A stretch of 64,000 nt of DNA, taken from contig NZ_KB899114.1 of the NCBI RefSeq assembly GCF_000378045.1, positions 1-64,000 on the forward strand, given 5' to 3'. Under the pieces are notes generated by a model. It was not told the origin of the DNA and did no database searches. It worked only from the letters and a program-made list of their open reading frames with translations. A program made the translations under genes and the position numbers. The stretch comes from Marinobacterium rhizophilum DSM 18822 (GTDB lineage: Bacteria > Pseudomonadota > Gammaproteobacteria > Pseudomonadales > Balneatricaceae). Shown here piece by piece: positions 26,285 through 34,470 of this stretch; positions within the stretch are counted from its first letter, which is position 1, and every line of letters begins with the position of its first letter.

Positions 26285-27288
26285 TAGCGAGATTCGATAC
26301 AGCCCTGCAGCTGTTGTTCGATGTGGTCCCAGTCCAGCGCTTCTGGGGCGATAATTTCAATACGTGAATCTCGTCGCCAGGCGATTTTGTCGATGTCGTG
26401 GTGCTCGAGCACGCGGTTATAAAACACCCAGACATAGCCGATTCTGAAGGCGCCCTTGATACGCAGGGCGCCTTCGAGGCTGTTGAGTACTGCCTCCAGC
26501 CGGTCATAGTCGAACACCTCATCGCGGTGGAATACCCAGCCGCAGCTGACAAAGTCTACACCCTGGCCGATACGCCGTATGGGCGCACCGACGGTGGGCA
26601 GCACCAGCGGCTGCAGCGGGGACATCGCGGGCGCTTGATCCTGCTGTTTGCTGTGGCTGTCGGGAAACTGGGCCGCCAGGGTGTCGTCGCGGATCAGGTC
26701 CAGCAGCTCGATGTCAAAATGGCCGTGGCGAGCCTGTTCAACGCGTTGCTTGGGCGGGAATAGCCCCTGCAGGCCCTGTAGCGCCTTGTCGACCAGGGCC
26801 TCGGACGCAAGATCCAGTTTGTTGAGTACGACGATGTCTGCCAGATTGAGCTGATCCTGGAAGGTTTCGTGGGCCATCACCCGCGGGTCCTCCAGTAGCT
26901 GTGGATCCAGCAGGCAAATGATGGCACGCAGATCCAGCGCATCCTTAAAGCTGCCGCTTTGCAGGGTGTCGATAATACCCTCGGGATGGCCGAGGCCGGT
27001 GGGTTCGATAATCAGCCGCTGCGGCTTTGCGGTACGGATCAGGGTGGCAAGTCCTGCCCGCAGCGCCGGTCCCAGTGCGCAGCAGATGCAACCGCCCGCC
27101 AGTTCCTTTATATGCAGACCGTCGGCATCGGGCATGGCCGCCTGGTCGACACCGATCTGGCCAAACTCGTTCACCAGCACGGCCCAGCGCTCATCGGCGG
27201 GCTTCTGCGCCAGCAGCGCGTTGATGGCCGTCGTTTTGCCGACCCCAAGGAATCCGGTAATGATATTCACGGGGATTTTCTCAGGCAT
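26284..27288 (-). CDS. CobW/YjiA-family G3E GTPase (COG0523 metal chaperone)
   Basis: A 334-aa protein with Walker A GFLGVGKTT (about 11-19), the metal-binding CxCC motif in GGCICCA (about 66-71), EPTGLGHPEG, and NKLDLAS as guanine specificity loop. A C-terminal CobW_C domain starts around residue 230. COG0523 proteins hand zinc, cobalt or other metals to target enzymes; the target here is unknown. No Zur box or paralogous zinc enzyme is seen beside it. The stop codon TAG belongs to the repeat element end. A DMT transporter lies upstream on the same strand (60-bp gap). Confidence 0.9.
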   Translation of the reverse strand: MPEKIPVNIITGFLGVGKTTAINALLAQKPADERWAVLVNEFGQIGVDQAAMPDADGLHIKELAGGCICCALGPALRAGLATLIRTAKPQRLIIEPTGLGHPEGIIDTLQSGSFKDALDLRAIICLLDPQLLEDPRVMAHETFQDQLNLADIVVLNKLDLASEALVDKALQGLQGLFPPKQRVEQARHGHFDIELLDLIRDDTLAAQFPDSHSKQQDQAPAMSPLQPLVLPTVGAPIRRIGQGVDFVSCGWVFHRDEVFDYDRLEAVLNSLEGALRIKGAFRIGYVWVFYNRVLEHHDIDKIAWRRDSRIEIIAPEALDWDHIEQQLQGCIESR

Positions 27289-27348
27289 TCCGATACTCCT
27301 TGGTACTCAGTGTTTGCTTCATCACCGGCCGCGGCCAGTGGCGTAAGG

Positions 27349-28230
27349 TCAGGTTCTGGCGCGACGTGAGGGCAGCTGTGCCAGCAGCATGCCCGCCAGC
27401 ATCAGGGCACAGCCGGCCATGGCGCGGTCGGTCAGGGCTTCGCTGAGGAGCAGCCAGCCGCCAAGCGCGGCGAAGACAGCCTCCAGGCTCATGATGATAG
27501 CCGCATGCGCGGCGGGCGAGTGCTTTTGCGCATAGACCTGCAGCGTATAGGCGACCCCCACCGACAGCAACCCGGCATAGGCGATGGGCTGCCAGGCGGC
27601 AATCAGGTTGGCGGGCGTAAAGCTGTCCTGCTCGTATATCAGGGCCACGGCAAGGCAGAGCAGCGCGCACACCAGGAACTGAGTAATCGACAAACGCAAA
27701 CCGTCCAGGTGGGGCGCGAGGCGGCCGATAATCAGCACATGGGCCGCCCAGAAAGCCGCACCGGCCAGTTCCAGCAGGTCGCCCCGGTTAATGATCATGG
27801 CTTCATTGATACTGAGGAAATAGAGACCCACCAGAGCCAGCGATGCGCCGGCCCAGATGCTGCGATTAACGGGTTGTCCCAGCATGCGGGCGGCCAGTGG
27901 TACCAGAACGATGTAGAGGCCGGTGATAAAGCCGGCGTTGCCGGCGGTGGTGTAAAGCAGGCCGGCCTGTTGCAGCGAGGCACCACAGAACAGCAGGCTG
28001 CCTGCCGCGAGGCCGCCACGCAGCAGTGGACCCAGCTCGGCCTGATGGGGTCGGGCGCGGAACAGGAGTGTCAGCGGCAGCAGCGACAGGGCGCCGAGTA
28101 AAAACCGGGCGGCATTGAAGCCAAAGGGACCCAGATGGTCCATGCCCACGCGCTGGGCAACAAAGGCAAGTCCCCAGATCGCCGCGACCAGGAGTAGCAG
28201 CAGGTTGGCTTTCAGGCGCAGGTTGTACAT
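27349..28230 (-). CDS. EamA/DMT-superfamily transporter
   Basis: A 293-aa, very hydrophobic protein with about ten predicted membrane helices in two EamA halves, each ending in a typical pattern (AAIWGLAFVAQRVGMDHLGPFGFNAARFL in the first; GVAYTLQVYAQKHSPAAHAAIIMSLEAVFAALGGWLLLSE in the second). These inner-membrane carriers export amino acids or other metabolites; the substrate is not predictable. It precedes the CobW GTPase by 60 bp on the same strand and may be co-transcribed. It is divergent from the GGDEF/EAL gene. Confidence 0.9.
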   Translation of the reverse strand: MYNLRLKANLLLLLVAAIWGLAFVAQRVGMDHLGPFGFNAARFLLGALSLLPLTLLFRARPHQAELGPLLRGGLAAGSLLFCGASLQQAGLLYTTAGNAGFITGLYIVLVPLAARMLGQPVNRSIWAGASLALVGLYFLSINEAMIINRGDLLELAGAAFWAAHVLIIGRLAPHLDGLRLSITQFLVCALLCLAVALIYEQDSFTPANLIAAWQPIAYAGLLSVGVAYTLQVYAQKHSPAAHAAIIMSLEAVFAALGGWLLLSEALTDRAMAGCALMLAGMLLAQLPSRRART

Positions 28231-28312
28231 GGGGCCGCTGTCTCTCGATCCGTGAAAGTGCGCTAGGGTATCCCTGAGTTGTGCATCGGTAAACTGGTTA
28301 TTGCAACAATTA

Positions 28313-28322
28313 CCCCCCCCCC
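28313..28322. repeat. C10 homopolymer in the divergent promoter region
   Basis: Ten consecutive C lie between the DMT transporter and the GGDEF/EAL gene, about 155 bp before the latter. The rest of this 247-bp spacer shows no clear promoter; ATTAACC...TATAGT around 28350-28366 is a weak possibility. Confidence 0.6.
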
Positions 28323-28477
28323 ATCACTTGCCCGGGGATGCAGTATATGGATTAACCACTTATAGTGTTTTAGGAGATTCTTCCCGGTGCACTCGGCGCC
28401 ATTGATGGCGAAGCCTGTATCGTTACAACTCGATGCTGTCAGGCAGAACACCCCAAGCTGGGGGCTGGAACGCAGTT

Positions 28478-31126
28478 ATGACTGATAATTTCAGGCCAAT
28501 GCGCCTAACGATGTTGATCTTGTCACTGCTTGTGCTGTTGTCGGTCGTTTCCTATGGCTGGTTCAGCTGGAAGAGCGTCCAGCGTAGCGTGACAACGGAA
28601 CTGCATCAGCAGAACGCAACCTTTATCGAACACACAGAAGCGTTTTTTCGCGTGCAGGAACAGCTGCTTATGTCCGTTGGCGCACCGCTGGTGCGGGACA
28701 ACAGGCTACGCCGTTCAGAGCTGCAGGCTGCCCTGGATAGCCTGTCCGGTACCGTGCCGCAAATCCGTGGACTCGCAGTGCTCGATCGCAGCGGTGAGCT
28801 GTTGCTGGGTGTTGGCGCTGATATTGCGCCGGATCTGAGTTTGAACTCAAGTGATGCCATTACCCAGGCTCGTTATACCGAACGCCTGAAGCTGGGAGCC
28901 TCCTTTCGCCTGAATGCCGATTCGGATGCGCTGCTGCCTGCATTTTTGGCCTTGCCCGACAAGGACGGTAATGTGCTGGCGCTGGCGGTGGCGCTCTACA
29001 GTATCAATGGCCCAGATTCCATCTGGCACAGTCTGCAGCGTCGCAACGATACACGGCTATGGCTGCTGGCGGATGATGGCAAGTTGCGCTATGCCCACCC
29101 CATGACGGGCGGCCTGCTGCGTGAGCTGGACAACACGAAGGTTGATACCCAGACCCTGGACGAGCTCCGCCTGCGCGCGGGCTATGGTATGAGTGGCAAT
29201 GCATTTTCACTCACCCTCGATGGTGAATCGGTTGTCGTGCAGTCACAACTGCTGCCCGAGTATCAGTTTATATCCGCTGCATTTCTGCCCCTGAGCCAGC
29301 TGTTCTGGCTGTGGCTGGGCGAGGTTCAGTCGGTCGGCATCGTCGTGGCCATTTTCCTGCTGGTTGCCATGCTGGTTTACCGCCTGATCTGGCTGGCGGG
29401 TACGCGGCTGGTGAATGAACGTGTCGCCGCCGAGGGAAATCTGCTCAAGCTGTCCCAGGCGATTGAACAGAGCCAGGACAGTGTTGTTGTGACCGACAGC
29501 AACTGGTGTATCGAATATGCCAATCGCCGATTTGAGGGCGACGTCAAGCAGGACGAGTCGCGCCTCAAAGGTGTGGCGGTGACGAATTTTTCGCCCCACG
29601 ATATGCTCTGTGATGACCTGGAGCAGATACAGAACAAGGTGCTGGATACGGGCAGCTGGTACGGCGAGCGCAAACGGGCCGGCACTGAACAATGGTATGA
29701 GTTCTCGATTTCGCTGGTTGAAATGCCCGATTCGGACAGCGTCAGTTTTATCCTGATCGGTCAGGACATCTCCGAACGAAAAGCCGCCGAGGCGTTGCTT
29801 TATCAGCAGGCCAATTTCGATTCGCTGACGCAGTTGCCGAACCGGCGCCGGGCCAGCGAAGAGATAACGCAGGCGCTGGAGCACGCCTGGAGCAGCCATG
29901 ATAAGGTGGCGCTGCTGTACCTGGACCTGGATAACTTCAAGCAGATCAACGATACCTTTGGACATTTGTTCGGTGATCAGGTGCTGGTCAAGGTCGCACA
30001 GCGATTGCAGCAGGTATTGGAAGGACGGGGACACCTGGCGCACATGAGCGGCGACGAATTCCTGATTCATTTCAGTTATGAGCACCGTGAGCAGATCGAG
30101 CAGGTGGCAGACAGTATCCTGGCTGCTTTTCGCTGCCCCATGCCGTTGCAGGGCAAGAATCTGAGCATGTCGGTGAGCATCGGTATCTCCCGCTATCCGA
30201 TCGACAGTCCTGATGCTCAGGGCCTGATTCGTGATGCCGACCTTGCGCTGTACGAGTCCAAGCGTTGTGGCCGCTGTCGTTATACCTTTTTTGATGCCGA
30301 GCTCGACAAGCGCATGAAACGCAGGCTTGAGATCGAGCATCAGCTGCCGTTGGCACTGCAGAACGGCGACCTCTATATGGTGTACCAGAGCAAAAACTCG
30401 CTTGAAAGCGGGGAGGTGCTGGGCTTTGAAGCCCTCATGCGCCTGGACTGTCGCGCGCTCGGCGCGGTCGGCCCCAGCGAGTTTATCAAGGTAGCTGAAG
30501 AAACCGGGCTGATTGAGGATCTGGGGCGTTTTGCCCTCAGGAAAGGGTGCGAGGATCTGGCCCGCTTTCAGGCCATTGCAGGTCGTTCCCTGACCATGGC
30601 GATAAACGTTTCGGTACGTCAGCTGGTGGATGAGTCCATTGTCAGCTACACGCGGCAAATGATCGATAAAAGCGGTATTGACCCCTCCACCCTGGAGCTC
30701 GAGATCACCGAGTCATTGCTGGCGGAAAGCCTGACGCTGGTGATGCCGCGGCTGGAACAGCTGCGGTCGCTGGGCTTGTCGCTGACGATTGATGACTTTG
30801 GTACCGGCTACAGTTCCCTCAGTTATCTGACCCGTTTTCCGGTCGCGACGCTGAAAATCGACAAGTGCTTTATCGATGAGATCGAAAAGCATGCCAACGA
30901 TGCGATGGTGGTCCGCACCATTATTCAGATGGGTCATGCACTTGGCATGAAGGTTGTGGCAGAGGGGCTGGAGGTCGAATCCCAGTGGCGTCTGTTGCGC
31001 CAGTTCGGTTGCGATATCGGGCAGGGGTTTCTGTTTTCAAAGCCGCTCGACCTGACGCAGGCCGAGCGGCTGCTGAAAACCACTGCCAAGATTCCTCTGC
31101 TGCATCCCATGGGGGAAGACCGCTGA
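28478..31126 (+). CDS. Membrane-bound sensor with PAS, GGDEF and EAL domains
   Basis: The 882-aa protein has an N-terminal membrane helix, a periplasmic sensor region (about 40-270, CACHE-like, by position), a second helix (VGIVVAIFLLVAMLVYRLIWLA), and a PAS domain (SQAIEQSQDSVVVTDSNWCIEYANRRF). A diguanylate cyclase-like domain with SGDEF instead of GGDEF follows (about 526), then an EAL domain with FEALMR, ELEITES, DDFGTGYSSL and KIDKCFI, so phosphodiesterase residues look intact. No RxxD inhibitory site is seen before SGDEF. It makes or breaks cyclic di-GMP; I expect net PDE activity. ATG 28478 was chosen as the start nearest the first helix; ATG 28433 is also in frame. Confidence 0.9.
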   Translation: MTDNFRPMRLTMLILSLLVLLSVVSYGWFSWKSVQRSVTTELHQQNATFIEHTEAFFRVQEQLLMSVGAPLVRDNRLRRSELQAALDSLSGTVPQIRGLAVLDRSGELLLGVGADIAPDLSLNSSDAITQARYTERLKLGASFRLNADSDALLPAFLALPDKDGNVLALAVALYSINGPDSIWHSLQRRNDTRLWLLADDGKLRYAHPMTGGLLRELDNTKVDTQTLDELRLRAGYGMSGNAFSLTLDGESVVVQSQLLPEYQFISAAFLPLSQLFWLWLGEVQSVGIVVAIFLLVAMLVYRLIWLAGTRLVNERVAAEGNLLKLSQAIEQSQDSVVVTDSNWCIEYANRRFEGDVKQDESRLKGVAVTNFSPHDMLCDDLEQIQNKVLDTGSWYGERKRAGTEQWYEFSISLVEMPDSDSVSFILIGQDISERKAAEALLYQQANFDSLTQLPNRRRASEEITQALEHAWSSHDKVALLYLDLDNFKQINDTFGHLFGDQVLVKVAQRLQQVLEGRGHLAHMSGDEFLIHFSYEHREQIEQVADSILAAFRCPMPLQGKNLSMSVSIGISRYPIDSPDAQGLIRDADLALYESKRCGRCRYTFFDAELDKRMKRRLEIEHQLPLALQNGDLYMVYQSKNSLESGEVLGFEALMRLDCRALGAVGPSEFIKVAEETGLIEDLGRFALRKGCEDLARFQAIAGRSLTMAINVSVRQLVDESIVSYTRQMIDKSGIDPSTLELEITESLLAESLTLVMPRLEQLRSLGLSLTIDDFGTGYSSLSYLTRFPVATLKIDKCFIDEIEKHANDAMVVRTIIQMGHALGMKVVAEGLEVESQWRLLRQFGCDIGQGFLFSKPLDLTQAERLLKTTAKIPLLHPMGEDR

Positions 31127-31138
31127 CACAGCCTTGCC

Positions 31139-33787
31139 TCAGGCGTGCGCCAGCAGCGCCTTGAGCTCTGGAATGCAGGAGCCGCAGTTGGTACCGCAGC
31201 ACAGAGCTTCGCCGAGGGACTCCACCGAGTTGGCGCCTTCTTTCATCGCCTGACGAATGCGTTTTTCCCCCACCTGGAAACAGGAGCAGATGATTGCGCC
31301 CTGATCCGGTGCCCCCTCGCTGGCCCGGCCAGAGAGTACTTGCATGCGCTCCTTGCTATTGAGCCGCAGGCCCAGTTGGGTCGACAGCCAGGCCGGTGGT
31401 GGCAGTTCAGCGTCGCAGCTGGCAATAAATACCCACAGCAGGCGCCCGTCCCGAAAGGCCGCGGCGCGATAGTGATTGGCACGGCTGTCGAGCAGTTCAA
31501 TCATGTCGCTGCTGGCGGGCAGCCAGCTTTTGACCCAGGCGGACCAGTCGGGTCTTTCACTGAAGCCCGCCAGGGCATAGCGTTCGCCCTTTTCCAGCGT
31601 AACGCGGCTCCAGTATTCGCTGGCCGGGGTCTTGATGGCGTCGAGACTCAGCAGCATGCCCTGCCAGCGCGGGCGCAGCCCCTGCAGGCGCACCGGGCTC
31701 TGTTTCAGTTCCGGTTGCCCCGACACCGGGTCGGTCACGGCGGCCACCAGGGCATCGACGCAGCCGTGTGAGGCGTAACGGTCATTCCAGTGAATGGGTG
31801 CAAACAGCGATCCCATCTGCTGATTCGGGCTGATACGGGCGCGGCCGATAAACGTGGCGTCCTGCGCGCCAAGGCTGACCAGGTCACCGTTGCGAATACG
31901 ATGCTGTTGCGCATCCTGGCTGCTGATTTCAACGTAGGGCTCGTCGCAGTGATCCAGCAGGCGAGGGCTGCGCGCGGTGCGGGTCATGGTGTGCCACTGA
32001 TCCCGGCTGCGTCCGGTATTGAACACGAAGTCGCCTTCGCTGCGGCGACCGGCTGGCATGCGTGCCTCGATCGCAAGCAGACGGGCACGGCCAGATGGCG
32101 TGAAAAAATGTCCGTCCGCGAACATGCGCGCCGTGCCTTCGGGGCTCGCTTCGGTCACGGGCCACTGGATTGGTGCAAGTGCGTCGTACTGGGTGCGGGA
32201 GAGATCGGCCAGGGCAGAAATATCGAAGTCGCGGCTGCCCGCATTCTGATAGCCCGAAAGGCGGGCGTGCTCGCGAAATACGTCCGCCGGATGCTCATAG
32301 GCAAAGGCCTCGCCAAAGCCGAGCCGTGCGGCGACATCGCAAATAATCTGCCAGTCGTTGCGTGCCTCGCCCGGGGCTTTCAGAAAGCCGCGCTGGCGCG
32401 ATATGCGGCGCTCTGAATTGGTGACGGTGCCATTCTTTTCGGCCCAGGTGGTGGCCGGCAGCAGTACATCGGCCAGGGCTGTGGTATCGGTCTGCTCGAC
32501 GCAGTCGCTGACCACAACGAGCTCGCACTTTTGCAGCGCGCGGCGAACCTGGGCTGAATCCGGCAGGCTCACGGCCGGATTGGTGCCAATGATCCAGACG
32601 GCCTTGACGTCGCCCCGCTCGATCGCCTGAAACAGGTCCACGGCCTTGAGGCCGGGCTTGTTCGCCATGCGCGGCGCCTGCCAGAACTCGGCGACGGTCT
32701 CGAGATGGCTCGGGTTCTCCAGGTCCATGTGGGCTGCCAGCTGGTTGGCCAGGCCACCGACCTCGCGTCCGCCCATGGCATTGGGCTGACCGGTGATGGA
32801 AAACGGGCTGGCGCCGGGCTTGCCGACGCGGCCGGTGGCCAGGTGGCAGTTGATGATGGCGTTGGCCTTGTCAGTACCGGAGGATGACTGGTTAATGCCC
32901 TGGGAGTAAAACGTCAGGCTGCGCTCGGTACGCGCAAAAAGTTCGAACAGCCATTGCACGTCGGCAGGGTCGAGGCCGCAGTGGGCCGCGGTGGTGGCCA
33001 GGTCCGGGCACTGGCGTTGCGCCTGGGCCAGGGCGGCATCAAAGCCTTCGCAGTGCTGTGCGATATAGGTGTGATCCAGTGCGTCTTCCTGTGCCAGGTA
33101 ACTCAGCAGGCCGTTGAACAGAAAGGCATCGCTGCCGGGTTTCAGGGCCAGGTGGCGGTCGGCCAGGTCGCAGGTGGCGGTGCGTCTTGGGTCCAGTACC
33201 ACAACCTGCATCTGCGGGCGTGCCTGCTTGGCGCGCACCAGTCGCTGATACAGGATGGGGTGGGCCCAGGCGGCATTGGAACCCACCAGCAGGACAAAAT
33301 CGGCCTCGTCGAGGTCGTCGTAACAGGCCGGTACTGTATCGCTGCCGAAGGCGCGTTTCTGCCCGGCGACCGCAGAGGACATGCACAGGCGGGAATTGGT
33401 ATCGACGTTGGCGCTGCCGATAAAGCCTTTCATGAGCTTGTTGGCGACATAATAATCTTCGGTCAGGATCTGGCCCGACAGGTAAAAGGCCACCGAGTCC
33501 GGACCGTGCTGATCGATCAGCCGGGCGAAGGTGTCGGCCACCTTGTCCAGTGCCGTATCCCAGCTGACGCGCTGGCCCTGAATCTGGGGGTGCAGCAGGC
33601 GACCCTGATGGCCGGTGGTTTCGTGCAGTGCCGAGCCCTTGACGCAGAGGCGGCCATTGTTGGCCGGGTGCGTAGTGTCGCCGCTCACCGCGATGAGACG
33701 GTCGTCGCGAATGCGGGCCTCGACACCGCAGCCTACGCCGCAGTATGGGCAGGTGGTCAGGGCGGTGGACTCGGTAATGTTTGTCAT
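31139..33787 (-). CDS. nasA: Assimilatory nitrate reductase catalytic subunit
   Basis: NasA reduces nitrate to nitrite in the cytoplasm. The 882-aa protein has an N-terminal [4Fe-4S] site (CPYCGVGCGVEARIRDDRL ... GRLCVKG), a molybdopterin oxidoreductase body (NSRLCMSSAVAGQKRAFGSD; YSQGINQSSSGTDKANAI), and a molydopterin dinucleotide-binding domain (GRSRDQWHTMTRT). A C-terminal bacterioferritin-associated-ferredoxin-type [2Fe-2S] domain carries ICSCFQ...CCGTNCGSCIPEL. The last domain is typical of enzymes fed by an FAD partner such as the oxidoreductase at 37106-38365. Its leader carries a terminator hairpin and sigma-54 promoter of its own. Confidence 0.96.
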   Translation of the reverse strand: MTNITESTALTTCPYCGVGCGVEARIRDDRLIAVSGDTTHPANNGRLCVKGSALHETTGHQGRLLHPQIQGQRVSWDTALDKVADTFARLIDQHGPDSVAFYLSGQILTEDYYVANKLMKGFIGSANVDTNSRLCMSSAVAGQKRAFGSDTVPACYDDLDEADFVLLVGSNAAWAHPILYQRLVRAKQARPQMQVVVLDPRRTATCDLADRHLALKPGSDAFLFNGLLSYLAQEDALDHTYIAQHCEGFDAALAQAQRQCPDLATTAAHCGLDPADVQWLFELFARTERSLTFYSQGINQSSSGTDKANAIINCHLATGRVGKPGASPFSITGQPNAMGGREVGGLANQLAAHMDLENPSHLETVAEFWQAPRMANKPGLKAVDLFQAIERGDVKAVWIIGTNPAVSLPDSAQVRRALQKCELVVVSDCVEQTDTTALADVLLPATTWAEKNGTVTNSERRISRQRGFLKAPGEARNDWQIICDVAARLGFGEAFAYEHPADVFREHARLSGYQNAGSRDFDISALADLSRTQYDALAPIQWPVTEASPEGTARMFADGHFFTPSGRARLLAIEARMPAGRRSEGDFVFNTGRSRDQWHTMTRTARSPRLLDHCDEPYVEISSQDAQQHRIRNGDLVSLGAQDATFIGRARISPNQQMGSLFAPIHWNDRYASHGCVDALVAAVTDPVSGQPELKQSPVRLQGLRPRWQGMLLSLDAIKTPASEYWSRVTLEKGERYALAGFSERPDWSAWVKSWLPASSDMIELLDSRANHYRAAAFRDGRLLWVFIASCDAELPPPAWLSTQLGLRLNSKERMQVLSGRASEGAPDQGAIICSCFQVGEKRIRQAMKEGANSVESLGEALCCGTNCGSCIPELKALLAHA

Positions 33788-33854
33788 GTTGGTGTTCCGC
33801 TAGCCGTGTCGTTTAGACCTGGGTGTATGGGCTCGTGGATTATGTTTCACGCAT

Positions 33855-33918
33855 AAAAAAACGCCATCTCCCGCCAGGTGGCAGGAGATGGCGCCATTGC
33901 CAACTTCCACGTTAGTGG
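33855..33918 (-). promoter_or_regulatory. NasT-type antitermination leader of nasA
   Basis: Read on the minus strand: a small hairpin CCAC/GTGG (33918-33907), then TGGC/GCCA closing a six-base loop AATGGC (33902-33889). The right side of that hairpin is also the left arm of a strong terminator (CGCCATCTCC/GGGAGATGGCG, then seven T to 33855). The two structures exclude each other. A hexaloop with A at position 1 and G at position 4 is the known ANTAR target feature. NasT control is inferred from this and from nasT in the window. Confidence 0.75.
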
Positions 33919-33979
33919 CCGGCCGGTGAGAATCAGATCTCGGTGGCACGGCACTCTTCGATATATTGTTATTGGTTAT

Positions 33980-33994
33980 GCGAAGACTATGCCA
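33980..33994 (-). promoter_or_regulatory. Sigma-54 promoter of nasA
   Basis: TGGCATA, four bases GTCT, TCGC on the minus strand: GG and GC are 10 bases apart as required. Expected transcription start near 33968, upstream of the leader hairpins. Consistent with NtrC-dependent nitrogen control. Confidence 0.6.
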
Positions 33995-34115
33995 GTTTGT
34001 TATTTTTCCCGAAATGCCCATGGCATTGGCGTTTTCGAGTGTTGACCGGGGCGGTGGACGGCCCGCCTCGGTGCAAAAGGTGCCGTTTGAGTGCGTGCAG
34101 GATTCCGAGTGCCCC

Positions 34116-34460
34116 TTAACGGGGCGTCGGGTCAATCAGCAGCACATCATCCTTCAGCTCGACCTGCCAGGTGGCGAGCTTCACGGCTTCATCTTCGAAG
34201 CACTGGCCATCGACGAGGCTAAAGCGCTGCTTGTACAGCGGTGACGCCACCACCGGCACATCGGCAATGGAGCCGACAATGCCGCGGGACAGCACATTGG
34301 CCTGACCGAAAGGGTCGTGATTATCGATGGCGTAGACCTGTTCGTCTTCCGGCAGGTAGAACAGTGCCACCTGGCGGCCATTCACCAACGCACAGACGCC
34401 GCTGTTGGGAACCAGGTCGTCTTTGCTGCACAGAGAAATCAAGTGGGTGTCAGTCGTCAT
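34116..34460 (-). CDS. nirD: Nitrite reductase small subunit
   Basis: NirD is the small Rieske-fold partner of NirB in NADH-dependent nitrite reduction to ammonium. The 114-aa protein contains LVPNSGVCALVNGRQVALFYLP, AIDNHDPFGQANVLSRGI and VASPLYKQRFSLVDGQCFED, and lacks the Cys/His ligands of true Rieske proteins, as usual for NirD. It follows nirB by 10 bp on the same strand. Directly after it comes the separate nasA leader. Confidence 0.95.
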   Translation of the reverse strand: MTTDTHLISLCSKDDLVPNSGVCALVNGRQVALFYLPEDEQVYAIDNHDPFGQANVLSRGIVGSIADVPVVASPLYKQRFSLVDGQCFEDEAVKLATWQVELKDDVLLIDPTPR

Positions 34461-34470
34461 TGTCGAATCC

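Noticed and set aside
29243-30658. 471-aa open frame on the minus strand
   Set aside because: Antisense shadow of the GGDEF/EAL gene.
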